DNA of 64,000 bases from Bacillus renqingensis (GTDB lineage Bacteria > Bacillota > Bacilli > Bacillales > Cytobacillaceae), in the NCBI RefSeq assembly GCF_016464375.1, contig NZ_JADDIU010000010.1:62001-126000 (forward strand), written 5' to 3'. The position numbers and the translations under genes are program-made. The notes under the pieces are model-generated. The model worked only from the letters and a program-made list of their open reading frames with translations. It did not search any database and was not told the DNA's origin. Each line of letters opens with the position of its first letter. Position 1 is the first letter of the stretch. Below, one piece after another: positions 45,367 through 54,953 of the stretch.

Positions 45367-46911
45367 ATGTCAGTTGATGCAAAAACCCTTCAACAAACAC
45401 TTGAAGAACGGGCAGAACAAATTAAAAAGGGCGGGGCAGCTAAATATCATGAGAAAAACCGGGAACAAGGGAAACTATTTGTTCGTGATCGCTTAAAACG
45501 ATTATTCGATCCTGGCTCTGAATTAGAGGATGCCCTTTTTGCGAATTGTAACGCGGAAGATCTCCCGGCAGATGGCGTTTTTACCGGAATGGGAAAGATT
45601 GATGGCCAGCTTGTATGTGTAATGGCAAATGATTCAACGATTAAAGCAGGTTCCTGGGGTTCGCGGACTGTGGAGAAAATCATCCGTATCCAGGAAACTG
45701 CCGAAAAATTACGGGTGCCGCTCTTATACCTTGTGGATTCTGCAGGCGCACGTATTACGGATCAGGTGGAAATGTTCCCTGGCAGACGCGGTGCCGGCAG
45801 AATTTTTTACAATCAGGTGAAGCTTTCAGGAAAAGTTCCACAAATTTGCCTCCTATTTGGTCCATCCGCTGCAGGAGGGGCTTATATCCCAGCATTTTGT
45901 GATATCGTGATTATGGTCGATCAAAACGCATCGATGTATCTCGGCTCACCGCGGATGGCCGAAATGGTTATTGGCGAAAAAGTGACCTTGGAAGAAATGG
46001 GTGGCGCACGGATGCACTGTTCCGTATCCGGATGTGGAGACGTCTTAGCAAAAAGTGAAGAGGAAGCGATTCGCCTTGCCCGTCAATATCTTTCTTACTT
46101 CCCGGCGAATTACTCTGAAAGGCCGCCTGTACATGAGGCCGCGGCTCCTAAACAATTGAAGAAGTCGTTGGAAGAGCTGATTCCAGCCAACCAAAATTCT
46201 CCATTTAATATGTATGATCTCATTCATGGGGTTATCGATGAAGATTCCTTCTTTGAGATCAAAAAGCTATTTGCGGCTGAACTTATTACAGGTCTTGCCC
46301 GCCTAAACGGAAAGCCTGTCGGCATCATTGCCAATCAGCCGCGCGTCAAAGGGGGGGTATTATTCCACGATACGGCCGATAAAGCCGCGAAGTTTATTAA
46401 CCTTTGTGATGCTTTCCATATTCCGCTCTTGTTCTTGGTGGATGTACCTGGATTTATGATTGGGACAAAGGTAGAACGGGCAGGGATCATTCGCCATGGG
46501 GCGAAAATGATCTCCGCTATGGCTGAAGCGACTGTTCCCAAAATTTCGGTTATTGTGCGTAAGGCTTATGGTGCAGGTCTCTATGCGATGGCCGGCCCGG
46601 CATTTGAACCGGATGCCTGTCTTGCCCTGCCTTCCGCTCAAATTGCGGTTATGGGACCTGAAGCCGCGGTCAATGCTGTCTATGCGAAAAAAATTGCAGA
46701 ATTACCTGAAGCGGAGCGCGCTGCTTTTATAACAGAAAAACGTGAAGAATATCAAGCAGACATCGATATTTACCGATTAGCCTCGGAAATGGTGATTGAC
46801 GGCATTATCCCTGCCAGCTCCTTACGTGCTGAACTTGTCAACCGATTTGAAGCGTATTCTTCAAAATATGTAACCTTTTCAGAACGAAAGCATTCGGTCT
46901 ATCCGGTTTAG
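45367..46911 (+). CDS. yngE: Methylcrotonyl-CoA carboxylase carboxyltransferase (beta) subunit
   Basis: This 514-residue protein is a biotin-dependent carboxyltransferase: it has FVRDRLKRLFDPGS, a crotonase-like GRRGAGRIFYNQVKLSG, the GPSAAGGAYIPAFCD oxyanion region and the C-terminal GVLFHDTADKAAKFI, VDVPGFMIGTKVERAGII and AGLYAMAGPAF segments. It transfers CO2 from biotin to 3-methylcrotonyl-CoA. ATG 45367 follows AGAAGGAGGC with good spacing; the in-frame ATG at 45340 is less likely. Operon context decides against propionyl-CoA carboxylase, which has the same fold. Confidence 0.94.
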   Translation: MSVDAKTLQQTLEERAEQIKKGGAAKYHEKNREQGKLFVRDRLKRLFDPGSELEDALFANCNAEDLPADGVFTGMGKIDGQLVCVMANDSTIKAGSWGSRTVEKIIRIQETAEKLRVPLLYLVDSAGARITDQVEMFPGRRGAGRIFYNQVKLSGKVPQICLLFGPSAAGGAYIPAFCDIVIMVDQNASMYLGSPRMAEMVIGEKVTLEEMGGARMHCSVSGCGDVLAKSEEEAIRLARQYLSYFPANYSERPPVHEAAAPKQLKKSLEELIPANQNSPFNMYDLIHGVIDEDSFFEIKKLFAAELITGLARLNGKPVGIIANQPRVKGGVLFHDTADKAAKFINLCDAFHIPLLFLVDVPGFMIGTKVERAGIIRHGAKMISAMAEATVPKISVIVRKAYGAGLYAMAGPAFEPDACLALPSAQIAVMGPEAAVNAVYAKKIAELPEAERAAFITEKREEYQADIDIYRLASEMVIDGIIPASSLRAELVNRFEAYSSKYVTFSERKHSVYPV

Positions 46912-46941
46912 GAGCATATTTAAAATCTAGTAATTGAATTC

Positions 46942-46973
46942 AACACCCTTAAAAGTTTTAAGGGTGTTTTTTG
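46942..46973 (+). terminator. Strong terminator after the leucine/isovalerate operon
   Basis: A long stem (AACACCCTTAAAA with its complement) and six T residues lie 30 bases after the beta subunit. Confidence 0.92.
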
Positions 46974-46975
46974 AG

Positions 46976-47105
46976 AAGTAGCCGACCCTAGCTGCCCTCT
47001 GAAGGGAAAAACTCAACATAGAGGGAAAGTAAACTTTATCTTAAGTTGGAGAGCCTACCCCATACGCTGCTGCCCAGGGCGCTTCTGCTTTCTAATTTCG
47101 CCCCT
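46976..47105. repeat. Degenerate hairpin repeat copy after the terminator
   Basis: The 3' end CAGGGCGCTTCTGCTTTC-TAATTTCG matches the end of the unit at 21294-21418, and CCGACCCTAGC near the start is similar. The middle has lost the palindromes. It lies in the gap between the leucine/isovalerate operon and the frl-type operon. Confidence 0.4.
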
Positions 47106-47223
47106 GTCAAAATACCGAACCATATTATAGTAGAGTAAAATCGACTATTCTCTCTTTTTCCTTCATTCTTTCAACAATTTCCCTAAAATTATGACAAAAT
47201 TTAATTATTCCTAATTAATCATC

Positions 47224-47252
47224 TTGACACAACTTTGAAAATATTCTAAACT
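47224..47252 (+). promoter_or_regulatory. Sigma-A-type promoter of the frl/hyu operon
   Basis: TTGACA (47224-47229) and TAAACT (47247-47252) are separated by 17 bases, giving a good vegetative promoter. Transcription should start near 47259, about 70 bases before the kinase ATG. Confidence 0.75.
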
Positions 47253-47266
47253 ATAAAAAACATATA

Positions 47267-47298
47267 AGTATATATAAGGACATATAAATATATATACT
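47267..47298. promoter_or_regulatory. Candidate operator just downstream of the promoter
   Basis: AGTATATATA (47267-47276) and TATATATACT (47289-47298) form a perfect 10-bp inverted repeat with a 12-base spacer. It starts about eight bases after the expected transcription start. The place suits a repressor; the GntR protein encoded at the end of the operon is the obvious candidate. Confidence 0.55.
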
Positions 47299-47330
47299 GA
47301 GTCTATTGTTTACTTGGAGGAATTCCTTTG

Positions 47331-48215
47331 ATGAAAGTTTTAGGAATAGGTGACAATGTTTGCGATATTTATCTTGACTCAAACAAAATGTACCCTGGAG
47401 GACAAGCATTAAATTTTGCAGTGTATGCGAAGCAGCTTGGGATGGATTCAGCCTATATGGGTGTATTTGGAAATGATGAAATAGCGAAGCATATATTGAA
47501 TACCTTGGATAGGCTTGGGATTGAACGCAATTATTGTCGACAATATGAAGGAGAAAATGGATATGCGATTGTAAAAATGGTAAATGGGGACAGGGTTTTT
47601 ATAAAGAGTAACCGTGGTGGAGTCCTAAAAGAAAAACCGATTGTCTTGGATAGTCATGATAAACAGTATATTAAAAACTTTGATTTGGTTCATACCAGTA
47701 ATAATAGTTATTTTAATAACCAGCTTCTACCAATATACGAATTAGGTATCCCCATTTCCTATGACTTTTCAGACAAATGGAACGTATGGGAAACCACTAA
47801 AGAAATCAGTCCATATTTAGAGTTTGGGTTTATTTCATGCAGTTCCTTTTCTCTTGATGAAAGTAAAGAGATATGCAAAAAAATCCATGAACACGGTTGC
47901 CGAATTACTATTGCAACAATGGGCAGTAAAGGGGCTTTGTTATATGACGGGGAGGTGATGTTATTTCAACAAGCAAAGGTTGTTGAAGCGATCGATACTC
48001 TCGGCGCTGGTGATTCTTTTGCAGCAGGCTTCTTAGTTCATTTCCTTGAGGAAATGAAAAACAATCCGGATAGGGAAAAGAACAATGTGGAATTTCGAAG
48101 AGAATTATATAAAAGGGCTTTGGAGCAAGCTTCCCTATTTGCTGCTAATACCTGCCTGTTAAGAGGAGCATTCGGTCATGGGGTAGATATTCCGGAAACT
48201 GTAAAATGTGTTTAA
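47331..48215 (+). CDS. frlD: Fructoselysine-6-kinase-like PfkB kinase (FrlD)
   Basis: This 294-residue protein is a PfkB/ribokinase family sugar kinase with an N-terminal GIGDNVCDIYLDSNKMYPGG and the ATP-site motif DTLGAGDSFAAGF that carries the catalytic Asp. The overall form, including the short N-terminus and NFAVYAKQLG, is that of fructoselysine kinases, which phosphorylate Amadori products at C6. FrlB lies in the same operon, which strengthens the call. ATG 47331 follows TTGGAGGAATTCC. The precise Amadori substrate may differ, as for the fructose-asparagine system of Salmonella. Confidence 0.87.
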   Translation: MKVLGIGDNVCDIYLDSNKMYPGGQALNFAVYAKQLGMDSAYMGVFGNDEIAKHILNTLDRLGIERNYCRQYEGENGYAIVKMVNGDRVFIKSNRGGVLKEKPIVLDSHDKQYIKNFDLVHTSNNSYFNNQLLPIYELGIPISYDFSDKWNVWETTKEISPYLEFGFISCSSFSLDESKEICKKIHEHGCRITIATMGSKGALLYDGEVMLFQQAKVVEAIDTLGAGDSFAAGFLVHFLEEMKNNPDREKNNVEFRRELYKRALEQASLFAANTCLLRGAFGHGVDIPETVKCV

Positions 48216-48263
48216 TTAACAATATTTGTATTTTAATAGCGAATCAGGAAGATGGTGAAGATT

Positions 48264-50336
48264 ATGAATTATATGATTGGGGTAGATGTAGGAGGTACAT
48301 TTACTGATTTCTCATTGTATGACAAAAAAGAGAAGACTTTGGTTCATTATAAAAACAGTTCCACACCAGAAGATCCTTCTAAGGCAATCGTAAGCGGTAT
48401 TTTACATCTATTAAAAGAATACTCTATTAAACCAGATCAGGTAAGCTATCTCGCCCATGGTACTACAGTTGCGACTAACGCTTTAATCGAAAAAAAAGGT
48501 GCACGAGTTGGTTTAATTACGACTAAAGGATTCAAAGACTTAATGGAGATTGGGTGGCAAAAGCGGCCATCATTATACAACCTTCTGAAAGAAAAGCCCA
48601 AAAGCCTTATTCCTCCAGGATTGAAATGTGAAGTGGAAGAAAGAATCTTTTTTGACGGGACGATAGATATCGAGCTTAATGAAAAGGATGTACGGGAAGT
48701 TGTCAGGTATCTGAAAAGTAAAGAGGTAGAAGCCATTGCGGTTTGTACACTATTTTCCTTTATAAATCCGGTCCATGAAAGACGAATTAAGGAAATTATT
48801 ACAGAGGAATTTCCTGAAGTCTATGTCACGTTATCCTCAGAACTTGTGCCTGAATTTCGAGAATATTCCCGTATGAGTACGGCTGTTCTAAATGCCTATT
48901 TGGGTCCTGTTATGGAGAAATACATAGACAAATTTGAAAAGTCAATCGAAAATACGGGAATAAAAGTTGCACCTTATGTGACACAATCAAATGGTTCAGT
49001 AATATCGATAGCAGAAACGATTAATTCCCCGATAAAGACTGCGGTATCAGGACCAAGTGCAGGAGTGATTGGTGCAAGTTATATTGCGGGTCAATGTAAT
49101 ATTAATAAGATTATTACATTTGACATGGGTGGAACAAGCATTGATGTCAGTTTAATAGAAAATGGGAAAACCATCATATCAAATGAGCGTTTAATTGAAG
49201 GATACCCTGCGAGAATACCGATGATCGATATTGTGACAGTTGGGGCTGGTGGGGGATCTATCGGCAGAATTGATGAAGGTGGAGCTCTGAAAGTCGGACC
49301 GGAAAGTGCCGGAGCAAAACCAGGACCGGCTAGTTATATGCGTGGTGGAACAAAACCGACCGTTACAGATGCCAATGTAATATTGGGAAAATTGAACCCA
49401 AAAAGAATTCTTGGCGGCAGGATGGAGATAGATCGAAGTCTTGCTGTGAAGGCCATTGATGAACATATTTGCCAGCATTCAACATTAAATCTGCAGGAGG
49501 CTGCCGCCGGTATTATTTCAGTCGTGAACTCGAACATGATACGTGCCATAAGGGTAGTATCAGTGGAAAGAGGTTATGACCCACGGGAATTTACCCTAAT
49601 GGCTTTTGGAGGAGCAGGCCCGCTGCATGCATGTGAGGTAGCACAAAAGATGGGGATTCACGCCGTTTTAATTCCACCTTCTCCAGGAACCCTTTGTTCA
49701 CTTGGTTTGTTAATGGCAGATACAAAATTTGATTTCACTCGTTCAAACGTCATGACAGCAGACATCGAAAATATGGAATCTGTCCGGAATATCTTTCATC
49801 AGATGATGGAGGAAGGCAATGCTTTGTTGGATAAAGAAAATATAGATGAGCAAGACAGAATTTTTAATTGTAGTATTGAATGCCGATATGAAAAGCAAAA
49901 CTTTGAAATTCCAATTGAAGTAGATCCGAATATGACCGCCCAGGCATTGAATGAAATGATAGAAGAATTTCACCAACAGCATAATAAATTATATGGATAT
50001 TACAATGAAAATAAACGAGTGCAGATGGTAAATTACCGAGTGAGTGCCGTTGGCATTATAGAAAAACCCAATTTGGGGAAACAGCAAATAAATGCTATGG
50101 CACAACCTCCTAAACCGATCGAGGTACGGGAAGTATTCTTTGAGGGTCAAGAGGATTATCACTCCACAAATGTCTATCAAAGAAGTGAAATTGAACCTGG
50201 TTGTTCCATTCATGGACCTGCCATTATAGAGGAAATGGATTCGACAACCATCATTCCGCCAGAGTGGTTGGCGAATATTGACGAATTTAACAATATAAAA
50301 GCGACTTATCTAGGGGGTGAAAGAGATGAGAAATAA
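48264..50336 (+). CDS. hyuA: Hydantoinase/oxoprolinase subunit A (HyuA)
   Basis: This 690-residue protein has the acetate-kinase-fold entry GVDVGGTFTDFSLYD, the LAHGTTVATNALIEKKGARVG block, a central ITFDMGGTSIDVSL phosphate loop and FGGAGPLHACEVA. HyuA with HyuB performs ATP-dependent opening of cyclic amides (5-oxoproline, N-methylhydantoin) or related carboxylation. ATG 48264 fits its ribosome binding site; an in-frame ATG at 48252 is too close to one. Its end overlaps the HyuB gene by 11 bases. Its place among Amadori-product genes suggests a cyclised glycated amino acid as substrate. Confidence 0.9.
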   Translation: MNYMIGVDVGGTFTDFSLYDKKEKTLVHYKNSSTPEDPSKAIVSGILHLLKEYSIKPDQVSYLAHGTTVATNALIEKKGARVGLITTKGFKDLMEIGWQKRPSLYNLLKEKPKSLIPPGLKCEVEERIFFDGTIDIELNEKDVREVVRYLKSKEVEAIAVCTLFSFINPVHERRIKEIITEEFPEVYVTLSSELVPEFREYSRMSTAVLNAYLGPVMEKYIDKFEKSIENTGIKVAPYVTQSNGSVISIAETINSPIKTAVSGPSAGVIGASYIAGQCNINKIITFDMGGTSIDVSLIENGKTIISNERLIEGYPARIPMIDIVTVGAGGGSIGRIDEGGALKVGPESAGAKPGPASYMRGGTKPTVTDANVILGKLNPKRILGGRMEIDRSLAVKAIDEHICQHSTLNLQEAAAGIISVVNSNMIRAIRVVSVERGYDPREFTLMAFGGAGPLHACEVAQKMGIHAVLIPPSPGTLCSLGLLMADTKFDFTRSNVMTADIENMESVRNIFHQMMEEGNALLDKENIDEQDRIFNCSIECRYEKQNFEIPIEVDPNMTAQALNEMIEEFHQQHNKLYGYYNENKRVQMVNYRVSAVGIIEKPNLGKQQINAMAQPPKPIEVREVFFEGQEDYHSTNVYQRSEIEPGCSIHGPAIIEEMDSTTIIPPEWLANIDEFNNIKATYLGGERDEK

Positions 50337-52041
50337 AGTAGATGCCGTAACGGTTGAAATAGTGGGAAATCTTTTGCTGTCTATTGCGGAAGAAATGGGA
50401 ATTGCCATCATCAAGAGTGCTTATTCCACGAATATAAAAGAGCGTAGAGACATTTCTACAGCAGTTTTTGATCCTAAAGGTAACATGGTTGCACAAGCAG
50501 AACATGTCCCCATGCATTTGGGATCCTTATTAAGTATTATTAAAGAAGTTTACAAAAAATATCCGCGGGAAACGATTAAGCCTGGAGATATGTTCATAGG
50601 TAATGATCCGTATAATGGTGGTGGAACGCATCTTCCAGATATCACCATCGTTGCGCCGGTCTTTGTGAAAGAAAAAATGATCGGCTGGGTGGCAAATCTA
50701 GCCCATCATAGTGATGTGGGCGGAAAGGTACCTGGATCAACATCGGGTGATGCCGTAAGTATATTTCAAGAGGGACTTAAGATTCCGATATCTAGAGTAT
50801 GTCAGAATGACAAACCAAACGAGGAAATTATCCAATTTGTGTTAGTAAATAGTCGTATCCCTGAGGAACGTTATGGGGATTTGAATGCCCAAATCGCAGC
50901 TAACCGTGTAGGCGGCAGACGTTTACTTGAAGCTTATGAAATATACGGAGACCTATTGGTAGATAGCATGTATGAACTCCAGGACTATGCAGAGAGAAGA
51001 CTGAGAGCTGGTATATCAAAGCTTAAAGACGGTGTTTATGAATTTACAGATTTCATGGATGACGCGGGAGTGGCTAGTCCTGATCCAATCCGGATTTCAG
51101 TAAAGATTAGCATTCATGGTGATACGATGGATTTGGATTTTACTGGTACGAGTAAACAAGTCGAGGGTCCAATCAATGTTACATATAACGGTCTCCTCGC
51201 AACGGTATTTTACTCATTAAAAGCATTAATAGATCCGGAAATACCATCTAATGCTGGTATCTATCGAGTATTTAATATCATAGTTGAACCTGGCCTTATT
51301 ATTAATGCACAAAATCCTGCACCAGTAGGAGCACGAATCGATACATGTATGCGTGTGGCAGATGTTATTTTTGGGGCGATGGCTCAAGTTGTGCCGGAAA
51401 GAGCCATTGCCGGATGTAATAGTTCATGTACGACGGCTGTTTTCAGTGGAAGTGATCCCAATGATACGAATCACTTCTTTGTGTACCTTGAAACAATTGC
51501 CGGGGGTTCAGGTGCAAGCATGCATGCAGATGGACTAAATGGAGTACAAGTCCATTTGACAAACACCTCAAATTTACCTATTGAAGCATTGGAAATGGAA
51601 TTCCCACTAGTTGTTGTCCGGGAGTATTCATTTATTCCAGATAGTGGAGGAGCAGGTCAATTTAGAGGCGGTCAAGGAATTTGCAGAAAATTTGAATCTC
51701 GGTTTGACAATGTGTCTTTTACCGGCTTAGGAGATAGACAAAAATTCGCTCCGTGGGGACTCAATGGTGGCGGAGATGGCGCCGGTGGTATGTACTATTT
51801 GGAACGAACGGATGGGACTACCGAAAGACTTCCATCGAAATGTTCAGATATTGTTCTAAATACAGGAGATGTCGTAACCATTAAAACCCCTGGTGCGGGA
51901 GGATATGGAGAGCCGAAGCGGAGGAATCCAAATTCCGTACTAATAGACGTTATTGAAAATAAAGTAACAATCAATAAGGCCTTTGAGCAATATGGAGTCA
52001 AAATTAAGCAAGTAGGAAACGATTATAAAATCGTAGAATAA
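50326..52041 (+). CDS. hyuB: Hydantoinase/oxoprolinase subunit B (HyuB)
   Basis: This 571-residue protein has the HyuB hallmarks: VTVEIVGNLLLSIAEEMG at the start, then DISTAVFDPKGNMVAQAEH, the GDMFIGNDPYNGGGTHLPD metal-site block, a NLAHHSDVGGKVPGS segment and the late DSGGAGQFRGGQG motif. It works as a complex with HyuA. ATG 50326 follows GGGGGTGAAAG and overlaps the HyuA stop. Both subunits look intact, so the enzyme is probably active. The bond attacked cannot be deduced from sequence. Confidence 0.92.
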   Translation: MRNKVDAVTVEIVGNLLLSIAEEMGIAIIKSAYSTNIKERRDISTAVFDPKGNMVAQAEHVPMHLGSLLSIIKEVYKKYPRETIKPGDMFIGNDPYNGGGTHLPDITIVAPVFVKEKMIGWVANLAHHSDVGGKVPGSTSGDAVSIFQEGLKIPISRVCQNDKPNEEIIQFVLVNSRIPEERYGDLNAQIAANRVGGRRLLEAYEIYGDLLVDSMYELQDYAERRLRAGISKLKDGVYEFTDFMDDAGVASPDPIRISVKISIHGDTMDLDFTGTSKQVEGPINVTYNGLLATVFYSLKALIDPEIPSNAGIYRVFNIIVEPGLIINAQNPAPVGARIDTCMRVADVIFGAMAQVVPERAIAGCNSSCTTAVFSGSDPNDTNHFFVYLETIAGGSGASMHADGLNGVQVHLTNTSNLPIEALEMEFPLVVVREYSFIPDSGGAGQFRGGQGICRKFESRFDNVSFTGLGDRQKFAPWGLNGGGDGAGGMYYLERTDGTTERLPSKCSDIVLNTGDVVTIKTPGAGGYGEPKRRNPNSVLIDVIENKVTINKAFEQYGVKIKQVGNDYKIVE

Positions 52042-52074
52042 AGCGGGTATAAACCCAACAATCGGAGGAGAATC

Positions 52075-53046
52075 ATGGAAGTAAAAGAGATTATTCATAC
52101 TATTAAAACAAAAGTAGATAAGACGGGAGGGTTGAAACATGTATATTTTGTAGCCTGTGGCGGATCTCAAGCTGCGATTTTTGGCGGGTTCTATTTACTA
52201 AATAAAGAAGCCAAAACATTTGGTACATCGATCTATAATAGTAACGAGTTTGTTCATGCAACACCAGCTATGCTAGATGAAAGATGTATCGTTGTACTTT
52301 GCTCATTAAATGCGACGAAGGAGACAGTTGAAGCCGTTAAAGTTGCCAGGGAAAAAGGAGCAAATACTATTGCCATGACCGGATTTCCAACAACGGAGAT
52401 GGCTAAGGCGGGTGAGTACGTTGTAGTCTACTCAAATGGGGAGAACCAGGTCTACAGCCAGGGGAATCAGGCAAATGCTTTAAGAATTGGATTTGAAATC
52501 CTGAATCAATTTGAAGAATATGCGAATTACGAGGCTGCTATTGAAGCATTTTCAAAGATTGACCACATTGTTAGTAATGGCAAAAAGTATATTGATAGAA
52601 TAGCCAATAATTTTGCTGAGGAATACAAGGATGACGAGATTTTCTATGTGATGGCCAGCGGTCCTGCCTATAGTACTGCTTATACAATGAGCTATTGTCA
52701 TTTGATGGAGATGCAGTGGAAACATGCCATCCCAATGCATTCTGGTGAATATTTCCATGGGCCATTTGAAACAACGGACAAAAATCTTCCAATCATTTTA
52801 TTAATGAGTGAAGGAAGTACACGTCCACTGGATGAAAGAGCTTTAACCTTTTTAAATCGATATGCAAAAAGAGTTACGGTGATTGATGTAAAAGAACTCG
52901 GAATAAATATAATAGATGATCGTGTTGTGGAGTACTTTAATTCAGTCATTTTGATTCCAATTGAACGTGAAATTGTCGGAAGAATGGCACAATTGAGGAA
53001 TCATTCAATGGATCAACGCAGATACATGTGGAAGGTGGAGTATTAA
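52075..53046 (+). CDS. frlB: Fructoselysine-6-phosphate deglycase-like SIS protein (FrlB)
   Basis: This 323-residue protein has two SIS sugar-phosphate isomerase domains: VYFVACGGSQAAIFGG and CSLNATKETVEAV in the first, YVMASGPAYSTAYTMSYCHLMEMQW and SGEYFHGPFE in the second. It matches FrlB, which splits 6-phospho-fructosyl amino acids into glucose-6-phosphate and the free amino acid. It follows HyuB by 33 bases with CGGAGGAG before the ATG. With FrlD it forms the core of an Amadori-product pathway. Confidence 0.88.
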   Translation: MEVKEIIHTIKTKVDKTGGLKHVYFVACGGSQAAIFGGFYLLNKEAKTFGTSIYNSNEFVHATPAMLDERCIVVLCSLNATKETVEAVKVAREKGANTIAMTGFPTTEMAKAGEYVVVYSNGENQVYSQGNQANALRIGFEILNQFEEYANYEAAIEAFSKIDHIVSNGKKYIDRIANNFAEEYKDDEIFYVMASGPAYSTAYTMSYCHLMEMQWKHAIPMHSGEYFHGPFETTDKNLPIILLMSEGSTRPLDERALTFLNRYAKRVTVIDVKELGINIIDDRVVEYFNSVILIPIEREIVGRMAQLRNHSMDQRRYMWKVEY

Positions 53047-53082
53047 GTTGTTATATTTTAAAGAAATAATGTGGGTGGTGTA

Positions 53083-54036
53083 ATGAAAAGGTATATTTCA
53101 CGTCGAATATTAGTTTCAATCCCGACGTTTTTTGGGATAACGATTTTAGTTTTCTTAGTATCGTCTTTAGCATCTGGCAGTCCACTTGAGTTGTTATTGA
53201 GCAACCAGAATATATCCGAGGCCGAAATTAAACGGCAGAGCATTAAACTTGGACTTGATCAGCCCCTCTATATTCAATATTTTAAGTGGATGGGTAATAT
53301 GCTGACCGGTAATCTTGGTGAATCTTATCGCACAATGCAACCAGTTATGGACATGATCATCAACGGCTTAGGCGCTACTTTCCTGTTAGCAATAACAGCA
53401 GTCATATTGGCATGTCTCATTTCACTGCCATTTGGTATTCAATCTGCAAGATATCAAAATAAGGCGTGGGACAATATTTCGTCTGTTTTTTCCTTTTTTG
53501 CTACTTCAACGCCAAGCTTTTTTCTGGGATTAGTTTTTTTATACTTCTTCTCTGTGAAATTGAAAATATTGCCGATTGGGGGAATGAATGATATTGGTCA
53601 AGAGAATAATGTTCTATCATTGCTGAAGCACTTAATTATGCCAGCGATTATTCTCTCATTTCAAATGGTTGGAACGTTGATCCAGTTTATAAGAAGCAGC
53701 ATGTTAGAAGTAATGAAAGAAGATTATGTAAGGACGGCTAGAGCAAAGGGGTTGAAAGAAAGAGTTGTCATCATCAAGCATGTGTTGAGAAATTCACTAA
53801 TTCCGGTTGTAACCTATTTGGGGATGGAAATTCCGTTATTGTTAGGGGGAGCTGTAGTAACTGAACAGGTATTTTCTTGGCCTGGCCTTGGACTCCTAAT
53901 GATTAAATCGATTGCAGCCCGGGACTATCCGGTAGTATTAGGAATTACAGTACTAGTTGCAGTAGCGGTTTTGGTATTTAATATTATAACCGATTTAATT
54001 TATGGATTGTTAGATCCTAGAATTCGCTATGATTAG
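53083..54036 (+). CDS. Dipeptide/oligopeptide ABC transporter permease (DppB-like)
   Basis: This 317-residue permease has an N-terminal YISRRILVSIPTFFGITILV helix, about six membrane segments and the EAA-type loop DYVRTARAKGLKERVVIIKH. ATG 53083 follows GTGGGTGGTG; GTG 53071 is too far upstream. The permease pairs with the DppC-like gene 18 bases on. The transported compound would be a peptide-sized molecule such as a glycated dipeptide; the known B. subtilis frl operon uses a sugar-type ABC transporter instead. Confidence 0.93.
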   Translation: MKRYISRRILVSIPTFFGITILVFLVSSLASGSPLELLLSNQNISEAEIKRQSIKLGLDQPLYIQYFKWMGNMLTGNLGESYRTMQPVMDMIINGLGATFLLAITAVILACLISLPFGIQSARYQNKAWDNISSVFSFFATSTPSFFLGLVFLYFFSVKLKILPIGGMNDIGQENNVLSLLKHLIMPAIILSFQMVGTLIQFIRSSMLEVMKEDYVRTARAKGLKERVVIIKHVLRNSLIPVVTYLGMEIPLLLGGAVVTEQVFSWPGLGLLMIKSIAARDYPVVLGITVLVAVAVLVFNIITDLIYGLLDPRIRYD

Positions 54037-54054
54037 TTAGGAGATATTGAATCT

Positions 54055-54921
54055 ATGAATAATAACAGAAAAAAGTCAATGTTTATTAATTTTATAAAGC
54101 GGTTTTGTAAAAACAAACTTGCTGTTGCCGGATTCATTGTTCTCGTTTTGATATCTCTGTTAGTCATCATTCTTCCGCCCTTTTTGACGTATTCCGAGTC
54201 GGAAATAGACCCCTTGGCATTTAGTTCGCCACCAAGCAGTACACATTTATTAGGTGGGGATGATGTTGGCAGGGATGTCTTCAGTCGGTTGGTGTATGGT
54301 GGACGGGTATCTCTATTTGTAGGATTACTCTCGACATTTATAAGTGTCTTAATTGGAATTCCATTAGGGATTATAGCTGCATTCTATAGAGGGATTTTCG
54401 AGAGTATCATCATGAGACTGTCAGATGTATTTTTGTCATTCCCTTCAATTATATTAATCTTATTTTTAGTTTCCATTTTTGGACCGTCGATTATTACCGT
54501 AACAGTTGTAATTGGGGTTTTAGGATGGCCTTTATTTGCAAGGCTCATATTTGGAACGGTATTAAGCATTAGGGAAAAAGATTATATTGAGGGAGCAGTA
54601 GCAATTGGAGAAACGGTTCGTAGCATTATTTTTAAGTATATTTTACCCAATGCCATCGCACCCATTTTAATCCAAATTACTTTTAGAATTGCTGCTGCCA
54701 TCGTTCTTGAATCTTCATTAAGCTTTCTAGGAATGGGGGTACAACCTCCAGCCGCATCATGGGGCAATATGCTGTATAATGCACAATCTATTACGATTCT
54801 AACCGATAAACCTTGGATGTGGTTACCACCGGGGATTGCTCTACTTGTGACAATATTATCAATAAATTTTGTCGGTAATGGCCTTAGGGATGCATTGGAT
54901 CCGAAGACAAAGATTTCGTAA
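54055..54921 (+). CDS. Dipeptide/oligopeptide ABC transporter permease (DppC-like)
   Basis: This 288-residue permease has the DppC N-terminal FCKNKLAVAGFIVLVLISLL helix, the HLLGGDDVGRDVFSRLVYGGR periplasmic/extracellular segment and the EAA loop starting REKDYIEGAVAIGE. Five to six membrane segments are visible. It combines with the preceding permease. The ATG follows TTAGGAGATATTG. Confidence 0.93.
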   Translation: MNNNRKKSMFINFIKRFCKNKLAVAGFIVLVLISLLVIILPPFLTYSESEIDPLAFSSPPSSTHLLGGDDVGRDVFSRLVYGGRVSLFVGLLSTFISVLIGIPLGIIAAFYRGIFESIIMRLSDVFLSFPSIILILFLVSIFGPSIITVTVVIGVLGWPLFARLIFGTVLSIREKDYIEGAVAIGETVRSIIFKYILPNAIAPILIQITFRIAAAIVLESSLSFLGMGVQPPAASWGNMLYNAQSITILTDKPWMWLPPGIALLVTILSINFVGNGLRDALDPKTKIS

Positions 54922-54953
54922 GACCTATCCAAAAATAAGAAGGAGTGCAGAGG

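Noticed and set aside
45367..46911. Propionyl-CoA carboxylase beta subunit
   Set aside because: HMG-CoA lyase, methylglutaconyl-CoA hydratase and the yng gene order point to methylcrotonyl-CoA carboxylase.
48264..52041. Acetone or acetophenone carboxylase instead of hydantoinase/oxoprolinase
   Set aside because: A third small carboxylase subunit is missing and the operon holds Amadori and peptide genes; not fully excluded.
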